Shown: piece by piece, positions 1-7,867 of the stretch | Position numbering within the stretch: the first letter of the stretch is position 1 | How the letters are laid out: every line of letters begins with the position of its first letter | From: CAWEQO01 sp963811225 | Lineage (GTDB): Bacteria > Chloroflexota > Anaerolineae > Anaerolineales > Anaerolineaceae | Length of the DNA stretch: 64,000 nt | Assembly: GCA_963811225.1 (NCBI GenBank) | Contig: CAWEQO010000007.1 | Coordinates: forward strand, 186,001 to 250,000 | Reading direction: 5' to 3' | Position numbers and translations under genes: made by a program | The notes under the pieces: model-generated | The model's input: the letters and a program-made list of their open reading frames with translations, nothing else | Databases searched by the model: none | What the model was told of the DNA's origin: nothing

Positions 1-277
1 CAACTCCAAACAGGGTCAGCTGGTTATACGCCACCGCCCACGGATACAGGAAGATGGTCTCCACATCGAAGACGAGGAACACCAGGGCATACACGTAGTA
101 CTGGGCTTTGAACTGCACCCAGGTTTCGCCCACGGTCTCGACGCCGCACTCGTAAGTTGAATTTTTAATGCTGTCCGGCTTTTTTGGTGAAAGGATGGCT
201 GCGATGGCAATGGCAGCAGCCGGCAAGAAAAATGACACGGACATAAAAATGCCGATGTATAACCAGTCATTCAGCAT
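1..277 (-). CDS. nuoA: NADH-quinone oxidoreductase subunit A, partial (cut at left edge)
   Basis: Small membrane-arm subunit of respiratory complex I. Reading leftward from the ATG at 277 gives 92 codons before the window ends. They include a first membrane helix (residues about 6-28), the loop motif YECGVE (42-47), and the most conserved stretch of the family, QYYVYALVFLVFDVETIF, leading into a second helix (about 62-80). Family members are about 115-130 residues, so the C-terminus and probably the other nuo genes lie off the left edge. A GGAG Shine-Dalgarno seven bases before the ATG fixes the start. Identification is firm from the motifs alone. Confidence 0.93.
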   Translation of the reverse strand, partial: MLNDWLYIGIFMSVSFFLPAAAIAIAAILSPKKPDSIKNSTYECGVETVGETWVQFKAQYYVYALVFLVFDVETIFLYPWAVAYNQLTLFGV

Positions 278-328
278 GATGCTTCTCCATATTGGTGTGA
301 ACTGCGCTCTTAAGGTCTTGCGATGTAC

Positions 329-337
329 ATTTTATCA
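329..337 (-). promoter_or_regulatory. Extended -10 promoter for nuoA
   Basis: On the minus strand TGATAAAAT is an extended -10 element (TG-N-TAAAAT). It would start transcription about 45 bases before the nuoA start codon. No good -35 hexamer is seen, as is usual for extended -10 promoters. The surrounding 100 bases are AT-rich compared with the genes. The assignment is inference from consensus. Confidence 0.45.
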
Positions 338-373
338 CAAATATACTAATCTAAAGAACTTTTGTCTGAATTT

Positions 374-459
374 AAATGAACGAAAAAATGCTGTGGACGC
401 AATCGAGGGGCCGGCTTACCGGCCCCTCGATTGCGTCCACAGCATTTTTTCGTTCATTT
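374..459. terminator. Long perfect inverted repeat (41-bp arms) after a lipoprotein gene
   Basis: Arms 374-414 and 419-459 are perfectly complementary over 41 bp with a 4-base loop. The right arm overlaps the last codons of the minus-strand gene that ends at 454, so the RNA of that gene would end in a very long hairpin before the nuo promoter. Each arm has an internal A6/T6 run next to the outer end, which could act as the U-tract. It belongs to a set of similar hairpins in this window and is the only one at a tandem rather than a convergent junction. Confidence 0.8.
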
Positions 460-1182
460 GCCGGATCGTTTACGAAGACTCCTCCAAAAGTACGATAAGA
501 TTTTATCCAGGAATGGGAAGCCCAGCACGAATCCGAACACCGACCCGACCACACCCGTCCAGCGGGCAGCTCGAACGGGCAGGCCCAACAGAGAACTGCG
601 CCCCTCCACGTCGATTGGGAGGGCCAGCAATGTTTGCCGTTCAACCGAGCCGCCGTCCTTTGGCACCAGGTTGAGGTAGATCCAGAGTGTGCCGCGGTAG
701 ACGCCGGGCGAAGCCGGGCTGAGGCTCCAGAAAAGCCGCACCGTCTTGCCACGCTGCATGGTCTCGCTGATGCTGTCGTCTGGCTGCACCTCGATCCCGG
801 CCATGTCGAGGCGCGCTTCCAGCACCAGGTTGTGCGTATCGTACAGGTCGGGCACCTCGATCGGCTCCAGGCTGAGTTCGTGGCCCGCCTGTTCCACGGT
901 CGGCGTGATACGGCCCTGCTCGTCCACCTCCAGCGCCAGCTGGATGCGGTCCGATTCCCCGACCCAGATGGCCTCAGGGCGGTCTACCGTCAGCAGGCGG
1001 CGCTCTTTCATCTGAGGGGCAGGGAGGGTTGGCTGGACGGGCGGGAGGGTCGCGAGGATCTGTGGAATGGGGTTCTCGGGGGGAGCCGCAGGCGTTTCTT
1101 CTACAGGAGGCGCGCTGCAGCCGAACAGCGCCAGGAGCAGGACCACCGACAGCCGGGCGAGCGTACCTGCCGCGCGTTTCAC
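454..1182 (-). CDS. Putative lipoprotein with C-terminal membrane segment
   Basis: Unrecognised 242-residue envelope protein. The N-terminus has a basic start, a hydrophobic core and a lipobox ending in Cys22 (LFGC), so it is probably lipid-anchored. A proline-rich linker (about 23-60) follows, then a beta-rich extracytoplasmic domain (about 65-195) with repeated short hydrophobic strands, and a hydrophobic C-terminal segment (about 207-228) followed by a basic tail. Its start overlaps the stop of the next upstream gene by four bases (ATGA), so the two are translationally coupled. Together with the two genes upstream it forms an envelope cluster. No function can be assigned from sequence. Confidence 0.7.
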   Translation of the reverse strand: MKRAAGTLARLSVVLLLALFGCSAPPVEETPAAPPENPIPQILATLPPVQPTLPAPQMKERRLLTVDRPEAIWVGESDRIQLALEVDEQGRITPTVEQAGHELSLEPIEVPDLYDTHNLVLEARLDMAGIEVQPDDSISETMQRGKTVRLFWSLSPASPGVYRGTLWIYLNLVPKDGGSVERQTLLALPIDVEGRSSLLGLPVRAARWTGVVGSVFGFVLGFPFLDKILSYFWRSLRKRSGK

Positions 1183-1364
1183 AGCAGCGTCTCGAAGAAA
1201 AGCAAGATCAATCCGCTCACCGGGGTCGAAGGGGGCGATTCAATGGTCGGCAGGGGAACGACCAACTGCGCCCGTCCCAGCGGCCAGAATGAAAACGCCA
1301 GCAGGGCCAGGGAGAGCAGCAGAATCAGGATGCCAATCCAAACGCGCTTGGGCAGCTTTGCCAT
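1179..1364 (-). CDS. Small single-pass membrane protein (61 aa)
   Basis: Short protein with one clear transmembrane helix (residues about 9-29) and a second hydrophobic stretch at the C-terminus (about 50-61). It sits 12 bases after the SHOCT-domain membrane gene and overlaps the following lipoprotein gene by four bases, which supports it as a real coupled gene rather than a chance frame. No known family is recognised. The role is presumably tied to the neighbouring envelope proteins. Confidence 0.6.
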   Translation of the reverse strand: MAKLPKRVWIGILILLLSLALLAFSFWPLGRAQLVVPLPTIESPPSTPVSGLILLFFETLL

Positions 1365-1376
1365 GCTTCTATCGTA

Positions 1377-2036
1377 TTACGTTTTCCCCAAAATTACAAC
1401 TTCCACCTGCGAGCCGGCTTTGTCATCCACAAAGACGTGCAGTGGATCGTCCGTGAACAGTGAGGCGCTCAAGAAAGCCTCGATCTCCTCGATGTGCTGA
1501 CCGCGGGCCTGTTCGGGCGCAAACGTGCGATACACACGCAGACCCCACGAGGCCAGATCAATCGGCAGCGGCATGCTGAAGGCCACATTGGTATGGCTGC
1601 CTGCGGAACGGTCGCGCACGCTCACGTGCAGCCAGGGGATGTATTGGCTGTACCAGCTGAGTGCAATGACAGCCAGGCCCAAGCCAAAGGGGAACCACGC
1701 CAGCCAAAAGCCCCAGCTCAAACCGGCCGCCTGATAGCCTGCATACATCCAGTAAGCGCCCGTGACTGCCAGGAACACCCCCACCGCCATCGGCAGAGTC
1801 CACCAGCGCTTCCAGCGCGCCACCCGCTGCCGGATCTCTTCCTCACCGGTCTCCACCACCTCCGGCTGTACGTCGATCGGCACGGCCGGTGGTACGCTCT
1901 CCGCCTGGAGGACGTGTTCTTCCGGCAGCAGCTCGCCTGCGTCCAAGGCTGCCAGTATGCGTGAGCCTTCTTCAATCGAAAGCTCGCCCGCCTCCACCTT
2001 GCGCATGATCTTAATTCGCTGTTCTCGAAGTGTCAT
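1377..2036 (-). CDS. Membrane protein with N-terminal SHOCT-like domain
   Basis: A 219-residue protein. Residues about 4-32 (EQRIKIMRKVEAGELSIEEG) match the short amphipathic SHOCT-like module found at the ends of YvlB/LiaX-type envelope proteins, which often mediates oligomerisation. A charged linker follows, then two membrane helices (about 79-100 and 105-127) and a C-terminal cytoplasmic or surface domain ending in short beta strands. AAGGA lies nine bases before the ATG. The next gene upstream carries the same SHOCT-like module at its C-terminus, so the two products may interact through it. The function is unknown; an envelope stress role is inference. Confidence 0.7.
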   Translation of the reverse strand: MTLREQRIKIMRKVEAGELSIEEGSRILAALDAGELLPEEHVLQAESVPPAVPIDVQPEVVETGEEEIRQRVARWKRWWTLPMAVGVFLAVTGAYWMYAGYQAAGLSWGFWLAWFPFGLGLAVIALSWYSQYIPWLHVSVRDRSAGSHTNVAFSMPLPIDLASWGLRVYRTFAPEQARGQHIEEIEAFLSASLFTDDPLHVFVDDKAGSQVEVVILGKT

Positions 2037-2075
2037 GTTCGTTTATCCTTCATCCATTAAACCTGCCCCGCATTG

Positions 2076-2081
2076 ATTATA
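2076..2081 (-). promoter_or_regulatory. Candidate -10 box for the 2036-454 envelope gene cluster
   Basis: A perfect TATAAT on the minus strand lies 40 bases before the ATG at 2036, downstream of the terminator at 2112-2145. The -35 region is poor. It would let the three envelope genes be transcribed separately from the DUF4097 gene. Confidence 0.45.
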
Positions 2082-2111
2082 GCCGAGAAATGGATCTCAA
2101 GATCCAAAAAC

Positions 2112-2145
2112 GGTTGCTGTGGGTTTTATGACGCCCACAGCAACC
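2112..2145 (-). terminator. Rho-independent terminator after the DUF4097 gene
   Basis: A 12-bp perfect stem (GGTTGCTGTGGG with its complement) has a 10-base loop. On the minus strand the stem is followed by CG and then TTTTT. It lies 35 bases past the stop codon at 2180. This is an ordinary-sized terminator at a tandem junction, unlike the long palindromes at convergent junctions. Confidence 0.8.
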
Positions 2146-2179
2146 ATTTTTTAAGATGCTTGGATCCGAATCATCTTCA

Positions 2180-3403
2180 CTACGAGCGGCCCTCCAGCGC
2201 ATCCAGGAGCTTCTCCGCTTCTTCCAGGGTGATCTTTTTCTCCTGCAGCATGCGCAGCACGAACATGCGCTCTTCCTCACTCACACCCTGCGCTTCGACG
2301 TCCGCTTCGGGCTCGCCGGGAGGGGCCGGTTCCACCGGCGCCTGGGCGGTCTCAGGGGCCTGCCCATGGACCGGCGATTCGGTGGATGGCGCGCCGCCAA
2401 AGCGCATATCCAGGTCGCGCATCACTTCGCGCACACGGTCCTCGGCCTGGCGAGCGGCTTCCTGCCCGGCCTGGCTGGCAATCCCGGCGATGCGCTGCGA
2501 ATCCGCCACCGCCCGCTCGACGGCCCGCATGCCCGCCGCCAATCCTGGGATGCCCCATTCCTCGGCACGCCGTTCGGCCCGCCGGAAGCGCCCGGACATG
2601 TCAATCGGAGTCCAGGCCTCATCGCTGATGCGGGCGCTGCTGCCGGCCTCGATGTGCAAGGTGGGCATCTCATCGCCCATGGGATAGGTGTAATCGCGTT
2701 CATGCACGTCGAAGCGCTTGCCGGTCAGATCCACGATGATGTTGTGCGCGCCGGAATGGATCTCCAGGTTCAAGCGTGCGCCCGCCGGCAGGTATACCCG
2801 GCTGGAGCCGCCCGCGCTGATCTCCGCATTCGGTCCATCGGTGGTACCCAGGCTGACGAGCGCGTCGCCGCCGGCCCGCATCCGCTCGCCAAACACATCG
2901 GTTTGCAGTGCCGCGCTGCCGCCTACTCGCCCGAGGGTGGCTTGCTGGATCTGCTGGCCCTTGAAATCGCCGCCGACCTTGCCGATCTGCAGCTTCTCAC
3001 GGATCTCTTCCACGGCGCAGCTGCCGCCCACACGGCCGACCGTCAGATTAGCCATGCGCCGGGCCGAGAAATCGCCGCTGACCCGGCCAACTTGCAGGTC
3101 GTGCACTTCTTCGACCGTCAAGCCGCCGCTCACCCGCTCGACCTCCAGCTTGCCCGGATAATGATGCAGCCAGGCATTGGCGCCCACTTTTTCAATCTGC
3201 ACGTTCGTTCCGGCCGGCAGTGCGACCCGAAGGTTGCGCATGGCAACCAGCCGAATGGTCTCGCCGTCTTCTTCCACTCGCAAGCTGTCTTCATCCGCCT
3301 CGATTTGCATGTCGTTCTGGTCCCAACCGGTCAGGTCCAGATTACCGAGCACTTTGAACACAACCATCTTTCGATTTGCTACAGAAAAGGTTCTTTGCTC
3401 CAT
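2180..3403 (-). CDS. DUF4097-type beta-repeat protein with C-terminal SHOCT-like domain (YvlB/LiaX-like)
   Basis: A 407-residue protein without a signal peptide. Residues about 1-230 are made of short repeating beta units with alternating GRVGG/GKVGG and GRVSG turns, typical of the DUF4097 (putative adhesin) right-handed beta fold. A charged, alanine- and arginine-rich helical linker follows (about 255-330), then a proline/glutamate-rich spacer, and a SHOCT-like helix pair at the end (RMLQEKKITLEEAEKLLDAL). This architecture matches YvlB/LiaX of Firmicutes, which take part in envelope stress sensing. A near-consensus promoter precedes it. Cellular role by analogy only. Confidence 0.78.
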   Translation of the reverse strand: MEQRTFSVANRKMVVFKVLGNLDLTGWDQNDMQIEADEDSLRVEEDGETIRLVAMRNLRVALPAGTNVQIEKVGANAWLHHYPGKLEVERVSGGLTVEEVHDLQVGRVSGDFSARRMANLTVGRVGGSCAVEEIREKLQIGKVGGDFKGQQIQQATLGRVGGSAALQTDVFGERMRAGGDALVSLGTTDGPNAEISAGGSSRVYLPAGARLNLEIHSGAHNIIVDLTGKRFDVHERDYTYPMGDEMPTLHIEAGSSARISDEAWTPIDMSGRFRRAERRAEEWGIPGLAAGMRAVERAVADSQRIAGIASQAGQEAARQAEDRVREVMRDLDMRFGGAPSTESPVHGQAPETAQAPVEPAPPGEPEADVEAQGVSEEERMFVLRMLQEKKITLEEAEKLLDALEGRS

Positions 3404-3499
3404 TTTGCCAATCCCTCCAGAGCTTGCGCAGGGCCAACCTGGCCTACGGAACTGCGCTTGATTTCTATTTTCAAAGTTTGTGTTTGTATTTATAAATAT

Positions 3500-3527
3500 A
3501 TCATAGCATTAACTTTGATTTTGTCAA
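3500..3527 (-). promoter_or_regulatory. Sigma-70 promoter for the DUF4097 gene
   Basis: On the minus strand TTGACA (3522-3527) is followed after 16 bases by TATGAT (3500-3505), close to full consensus, within an AT-rich tract. The expected start point is near 3493, giving a leader of about 90 bases. Confidence 0.8.
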
Positions 3528-3788
3528 GGACAGAATCAATATTATTAAGTTCTCAACTTGCCCTCATACAACCCGTGATCGAGCCGGCTGCAGTCTTTCA
3601 ACTTTTCCAGGTTCTCAATGAGATTTTACCCGATCACGAGGCTTTGCAGGGTATAGGATCGAGAAACAGTGGGCCAAGCAGCCAGAGGAGACTCTGGGAT
3701 CATTCACAACAAGCCGGGCCTGTACCGGTCTTACAAATGTCTCTACCATTTCAGATGCGCCTTGCCAAGGAACCCTTCTGCCTACCTA

Positions 3789-3817
3789 TTCGCAGGCGTA
3801 AAAATCGGTGCTAAACT
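3789..3817 (+). promoter_or_regulatory. Candidate promoter for tnaA
   Basis: TTCGCA (3789-3794), a 17-base gap and TAAACT (3812-3817) form a plausible but weak sigma-70 promoter. It would give a leader of about 35 bases before the tnaA ATG. Confidence 0.4.
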
Positions 3818-3859
3818 ATATTCTAGTCAATCCTTTTCAGAGCCAAACCTGGAGAAACC

Positions 3860-5242
3860 ATGCCCGAATATCCTCCCGAGCCGTTCCGCATCAAAATGAT
3901 CGAACCCATCCAGTTGATCGATAGGCCGCAGCGCGAAGAGGCCATGCGCCGGGCCGGATACAACCTGTTTGCCTTGAAAGCCGAAGAGGTTTTCATCGAC
4001 CTGCTGACCGATTCCGGCACCGGCGCCATGAGTCAGGAGCAGTGGGCCGCCATCATGACAGGTGATGAGTTTTACGCCGGAGCGCGCTCCTACTTCCGCC
4101 TGGCCGAGGCCATGCAAAAGATCTTCGGCTTCGAGCACTTCGTGCCCACCCACCAGGGCCGGGCTGCCGAGAACATCCTGGCGAGTTTGCTGGTGAAGCC
4201 GGGCGCCTACATCCCCTCCAACATGCACTTCGATACCACCGACGGGAACATCCGCGCCCGGCGCGGCATCCCCACCAATCTGGTGATCGATGAGGCCTTC
4301 GACCCTCAGTCGCATTTCCCCTTCAAGGGCAACATGGATGTGGATAAGCTGCGGGCCTTCATCCAGAAGGTCGGAGCCGAGAAGATCCCCTTCGGAACCA
4401 TCACGATCACCAACAACGCCGGGGGCGGGCAGCCGGTTTCAATGGAAAACCTGCGGGCCGTCTCGGCCACCTACCGCGAATTTGGCATCCCCTTCTTCAT
4501 TGACTCTTGCCGCTACGCCGAGAACGCTTACTTCATCAAGCTGCGCGAGCGGGGTTATGCCGACCGATCCCCCTTGGAGATTGCCAACGAGATGTTCGCC
4601 CTGGCCGACGGGGCCTGGATGAGCGCCAAGAAGGACGCTCTGGTGAACATCGGCGGGTTCCTGGCGATGCGTGACGAGGAGCTGTACCAATCGGTGTGCA
4701 ACGAACTGATCTTACGCGAGGGCTTTCCCACCTACGGCGGCCTGGCCGGGCGGGATCTGGATGCCATGGCAACCGGCCTGCTGGAGGGTCTGGACGAATC
4801 CTATCTGGCTTATCGCCTGAACCAAACCGCCTACCTGGGCAAGCGCCTGTTAGAAGGCGGTGTGCCGATCATCGAGCCGCCGGGAGGCCACGCCATCTAC
4901 ATCGACGCGGGGCGCATGCTGGCGCACATTCCGCAGGCCGAATTCCCCGGGCAGGCGCTGGCAGCGGCGCTGTACCTGCAAGGCGGCATCCGCGGCGTGG
5001 AGATTGGCTCGGTCATGTTCGCCTATCCCGACCCAAACACGGGAAAAATGGTTTACCCACAGCTGGAGCTGGTGCGCCTGGCGATCCCACGCCGTGTCTA
5101 TACGCAGTCCCATATGGATTACGTCGCCGACACCCTGATCGAGCTCACCCAGAACCGGGAATGCTTGAATGGTTTCCGCATCACCTATGCCCCACCCCTG
5201 CTGCGGCACTTTACCGCTCGCTTCGCACCACTTTTAAGGTAA
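3860..5242 (+). CDS. tnaA: Tryptophanase (tryptophan indole-lyase)
   Basis: PLP enzyme that splits L-tryptophan to indole, pyruvate and ammonia. Its 460 residues are colinear with tryptophanase and tyrosine phenol-lyase throughout. Seen features: LLTDSGTGAMS (about 48-58), VPTHQGRAAE (95-104), the PLP lysine in MSAKKDALV (Lys258), and FPTYGGLAGRD. Choice between the two enzymes: residues FDTT (Asp125) and RGVEIGS match the tryptophanase active-site Asp137 and Val394 of E. coli, where tyrosine phenol-lyase has Thr and Arg. GGAG sits five bases before the ATG. It is followed after 26 bases by a small lipoprotein gene and is not accompanied by a tnaB permease or a TnaC leader. Confidence 0.9.
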   Translation: MPEYPPEPFRIKMIEPIQLIDRPQREEAMRRAGYNLFALKAEEVFIDLLTDSGTGAMSQEQWAAIMTGDEFYAGARSYFRLAEAMQKIFGFEHFVPTHQGRAAENILASLLVKPGAYIPSNMHFDTTDGNIRARRGIPTNLVIDEAFDPQSHFPFKGNMDVDKLRAFIQKVGAEKIPFGTITITNNAGGGQPVSMENLRAVSATYREFGIPFFIDSCRYAENAYFIKLRERGYADRSPLEIANEMFALADGAWMSAKKDALVNIGGFLAMRDEELYQSVCNELILREGFPTYGGLAGRDLDAMATGLLEGLDESYLAYRLNQTAYLGKRLLEGGVPIIEPPGGHAIYIDAGRMLAHIPQAEFPGQALAAALYLQGGIRGVEIGSVMFAYPDPNTGKMVYPQLELVRLAIPRRVYTQSHMDYVADTLIELTQNRECLNGFRITYAPPLLRHFTARFAPLLR

Positions 5243-5268
5243 AATTGGCCTGAAAGGAAACTTGAAGA

Positions 5269-5712
5269 ATGAGCACTCGTTTTTACCTGAAGACATTCAT
5301 CGCTGTACTGGCGCTGTCGCTGCTGCTGATCCTGCCGGCCTGCAACAGCGCAAAGAAGATCACGGGTGAAGCAGCCGATCAGGTGGTTGCTTATGCCGAC
5401 CCGATGGCCGACAACGTCATCCAGGGCCTGGAAACCGGCGATTACCAGACCTTCTCAGAGAACTTCACCCAAGACTTGAAAGATGCCCTGCCTCAGAGCA
5501 GCTTCGAGAGCATGGCGCAGACCTTCGAGAGCAAGCTGGGCAGCTACCAGTCGCGTGAGGTCAGCAGTGTGGAAGAACTGCAAGGCAACATTGCCGTGGT
5601 CTACACGCTCACCTACAGCCAGGCAGACGCTGTCACCATGCGCCTTGTCACCACCTCCAGCGCCCCCCACCAGGTGGGCGGTCTGTGGTTCAACGCTCCC
5701 GAGTTACGCTAG
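5269..5712 (+). CDS. Small lipoprotein, DUF3887-like
   Basis: A 147-residue exported protein: signal peptide with lipobox LPAC (Cys25), then one compact alpha/beta domain (about 42-145). The pattern of the domain (helix with QGLETGDYQTFSENF, then a strand pair and VYTLTY near the end) resembles DUF3887 domains of the cystatin/NTF2-like type. GGAAACTTG precedes the ATG. It probably shares a transcript with tnaA, 26 bases upstream; a functional link to indole production is not shown. The gene ends five bases before a 37-bp-arm palindrome. Confidence 0.72.
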   Translation: MSTRFYLKTFIAVLALSLLLILPACNSAKKITGEAADQVVAYADPMADNVIQGLETGDYQTFSENFTQDLKDALPQSSFESMAQTFESKLGSYQSREVSSVEELQGNIAVVYTLTYSQADAVTMRLVTTSSAPHQVGGLWFNAPELR

Positions 5713-5716
5713 AAAA

Positions 5717-5795
5717 CAGAAGGGGGAAGGGGAGAGACGGAGACGGGGAGGCCACTGAGGCCTCCCCGTCTCCGTCTCTCCCCTTCCCCCTTCTG
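5717..5795. terminator. Bidirectional terminator: perfect inverted repeat with 37-bp arms
   Basis: Arms 5717-5753 and 5759-5795 match perfectly, with a 5-base loop (ACTGA). The left arm is almost purely purine (runs of G and A), so either transcript would end in a purine 5' arm and a pyrimidine 3' arm. It fills the gap between convergent stop codons at 5712 and 5805. There is no classic U-run after the plus-sense hairpin. Confidence 0.82.
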
Positions 5796-5804
5796 CCCGT
5801 GGTT

Positions 5805-7277
5805 CTATTCCATCTTTTTGGCTTCTTCCCAGAAGACGTCCATCTCCCCCAGGGTCACGTCCGACAGGTTGCGGCCAGATGCTTTGACGCTCTGTTCGAC
5901 GTGCTTAAAGCGGGTACGGAAACGCTCGTTGGTATTGCGCAGCGCGCTCTCGGCGTCCACATCGTACCAGCGCACCAGATTGACGACGGCGAACAACAGA
6001 TCGCCCAACTCGCCGGCCCTGGCTTCCTGCGTTTCGGCTTCCAGCACCTCTGTGAGTTCTTCGCGCACCTTGGCGATCACCGGCTCGATCTCATCCCAAT
6101 CGAAGCCGACCCGGGCGGCCCGATCCTGGATCTCTTGCGCCTGGTTCAGCGCCGGCAGCGCTGGGGGAACGCCATCCAGCAGGCCCTTGGTCTGCTCCAC
6201 GCCGTTATCCTTGCGCTCTTGCTCTTTGATCTTCTCCCAAGTCGTCAGCACTCCCTCGACGTTCTCGACCTGCACATCACCGAACACGTGGGGGTGGCGG
6301 CGCACGATCTTCTGGTGAATGCCCTGCAGCACGTCGGCGATGTTGAACTCGCCCTCCTCGCTGGCAATCTGCGCGTGCAGGTAAATCTGCAGCAGCAGAT
6401 CGCCCAGCTCCTCCCGCAGCCCCTGCGGGTCTTCCTTGTCCAGGGCGGTCAGGGTCTCGTAGGTCTCCTCCAGCAGATGCTTGCGCAGGGTCAGGTGCGT
6501 CTGGGCCTTGTCCCACGGGCAGCCGTCCGGCGCGCGCAGGCGGGCCACAATCTCCTGAAAGCCCTCGAAGGAGGTATCCTTGCCAAGCGGCGGCAGGTAC
6601 AGGGTGGTTAGCAGAGCCGTGCTGGCAGAGCGGTCAATCTCATACAGTGGAATGTCCTCCACCCGCTCGTCGGGCGTGCCGGCGGCATGCACCAGTCGCA
6701 CCGGGAACTCATCCGGGTAGATCGAGGTCAGGGCCAGCTTGACGTCCGAAGCCACCTGGCGCGAGTAGATCTGAGCAATCAGGGCCGGGAAGCTGGTGGA
6801 GAAGGGCGGCACATGGGCCGAGCCCAATTCGAGCGCGTCGACGATGGCGATCTGCGGCAGCGGATCGATGCCCAGTGCGGTGAAGGTTGGTTCGAGGAAG
6901 CTCAGTCCTTCGATCACCTGCACCTGGATGCCCATCTGCTGGGCCCGGCGCACGATCTCGGGACTGGTGGCCTCGGCCACGAAGGGATGGCCGGGCACGG
7001 CGTAGGTGACGCCTTGCGGGCGCGTGCCAAGCTCCAGCACCCGCCGCACGATTTCCTCATAGACCTCATCAAAGCTGTCGTGATCCTCGTAGACGTCGTC
7101 GAAGGTCTGAATGTCAATCGTGCCCGGCAGTCCGTCGACAGTCGGATGCTGGCGGGTGCGCAGATAGACCTCGGGGGCAGACTGCAGCCAGTCCCAGGCC
7201 TGACGGGTGAGCTGATTGGGCTCGCCCGGCCCCAGCCCGACGATGGTGATTCCGGCAAAGGATGAATTGGAAGACAT
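5805..7277 (-). CDS. YabN-like protein: tetrapyrrole-methylase-like domain fused to MazG pyrophosphohydrolase
   Basis: A 490-residue two-domain protein. Residues about 8-215 have the fold signature of SAM-dependent tetrapyrrole (corrin/porphyrin) methylases, starting with ITIVGLGPGEP. Residues about 250-485 are MazG, a nucleoside triphosphate pyrophosphohydrolase: CPWDKAQTH, then the metal-binding EETYE and EELGDLL pairs, GVPPALPAL, and a second EELTEV/ELGDLLF set. The same fusion is known as YabN in Bacillus. MazG removes aberrant nucleotides; the methylase half has no agreed substrate. AAGGAG lies about 12 bases before the ATG. Confidence 0.88.
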   Translation of the reverse strand: MSSNSSFAGITIVGLGPGEPNQLTRQAWDWLQSAPEVYLRTRQHPTVDGLPGTIDIQTFDDVYEDHDSFDEVYEEIVRRVLELGTRPQGVTYAVPGHPFVAEATSPEIVRRAQQMGIQVQVIEGLSFLEPTFTALGIDPLPQIAIVDALELGSAHVPPFSTSFPALIAQIYSRQVASDVKLALTSIYPDEFPVRLVHAAGTPDERVEDIPLYEIDRSASTALLTTLYLPPLGKDTSFEGFQEIVARLRAPDGCPWDKAQTHLTLRKHLLEETYETLTALDKEDPQGLREELGDLLLQIYLHAQIASEEGEFNIADVLQGIHQKIVRRHPHVFGDVQVENVEGVLTTWEKIKEQERKDNGVEQTKGLLDGVPPALPALNQAQEIQDRAARVGFDWDEIEPVIAKVREELTEVLEAETQEARAGELGDLLFAVVNLVRWYDVDAESALRNTNERFRTRFKHVEQSVKASGRNLSDVTLGEMDVFWEEAKKME

Positions 7278-7342
7278 TTAGATGTAAAGCTCCTTCTTTC
7301 TGGACAGGAGTCACTCGCCCCCGGCCCAATTTCAATTTAGTG

Positions 7343-7348
7343 AGTATA
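7343..7348 (-). promoter_or_regulatory. Candidate -10 box upstream of the MazG-family gene
   Basis: TATACT on the minus strand, about 65 bases before the ATG at 7277 and just downstream of the rpsI terminator. No convincing -35 is seen. Confidence 0.35.
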
Positions 7349-7392
7349 CCGCAATATAATGCCGGCGCTTGCACAGAAACGAAAGATTAAAA

Positions 7393-7434
7393 GGAAACCC
7401 CTCCCTTTTCTTTCGAAAAGGGGAGGGGCGTTCC
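7393..7434 (-). terminator. Terminator closing the ribosomal protein run after rpsI
   Basis: CCCCTCCCTTTTC (7398-7410) pairs with GAAAAGGGGAGGGG (7415-7428) with one bulged base, extended by GGAA/TTCC outside. It lies about 25 bases past the rpsI stop. The downstream T-run on the minus strand is short. It would close the long run of translation genes. Confidence 0.65.
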
Positions 7435-7456
7435 AGTAAAATCGCAAACGCGAATT

Positions 7457-7852
7457 CTAACGCTTGGTGTAGGTCGGGGCCTTGCGGGCGCGCTTGAGAC
7501 CTGGTTTCTTGCGCTCTTTGATGCGCGGGTCGCGGGTCAGCAGGCCTGCGCGGCGGAGAGCGGAGATCAGGTCGGGGTTCATTTTTGCAATTGCGCGAGC
7601 CAGGCCGAGCTGGACCGAGTCGGTCTGCCCGGTAACACCGCCGCCGCTCACCTTGACGGTGACATCGTAGGTGTTGCGTTCGAAGCCGGCAGCGGTGAAG
7701 GGCGCCAGGATCGAATCCACGTCGCCGAGGCGGGTGAAGTAATCTTCCAGCGCTTTGTCATTGACCATAAACTGGCCGGCTCCGCTCATCACGCGCACGC
7801 GCGCGGTGCTTTCTTTGCGGCGACCGACCCCTTCGTAATATTGTACAGCCAT
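7457..7852 (-). CDS. rpsI: 30S ribosomal protein S9 (uS9)
   Basis: Small-subunit protein whose C-terminal tail reaches the P-site tRNA. 131 residues. It shows YEGVGRRKESTARV at the N-terminus, SGGGVTGQTDSVQLGLARA in the middle and the basic tail with DPRIKERKKPGLKRARK, ending in KR as expected. It follows rplM by 15 bases, the usual L13-S9 pair, and is the last gene of the run. Confidence 0.97.
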   Translation of the reverse strand: MAVQYYEGVGRRKESTARVRVMSGAGQFMVNDKALEDYFTRLGDVDSILAPFTAAGFERNTYDVTVKVSGGGVTGQTDSVQLGLARAIAKMNPDLISALRRAGLLTRDPRIKERKKPGLKRARKAPTYTKR

Positions 7853-7867
7853 CTTTCTTCTGCTCCT

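Larger units (their letters stand above)
3404..3859. other. Divergent intergenic region (456 bp)
   Basis: This region lies between the DUF4097 gene (minus) and tnaA (plus). The part next to the minus gene is strongly AT-rich and holds its promoter (3500-3527). The end next to tnaA holds a weaker plus-strand promoter (3789-3817). The stretch about 3540-3780 contains no convincing reading frame, tryptophan-rich leader peptide of TnaC type or long hairpin. Confidence 0.6.

Noticed and set aside
374..459. Peptide stretches that appear on both strands across the long palindromes
   Set aside because: They are a mirror effect of perfect inverted repeats, not coding sequence.
3540..3780. A TnaC-like leader peptide upstream of tnaA
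   Set aside because: No short frame with a suitably placed Trp and Shine-Dalgarno was seen.
3860..5242. Tyrosine phenol-lyase instead of tryptophanase
   Set aside because: Active-site positions (FDTT and VEIGS) match tryptophanase; the phenol-lyase Thr and Arg are absent.
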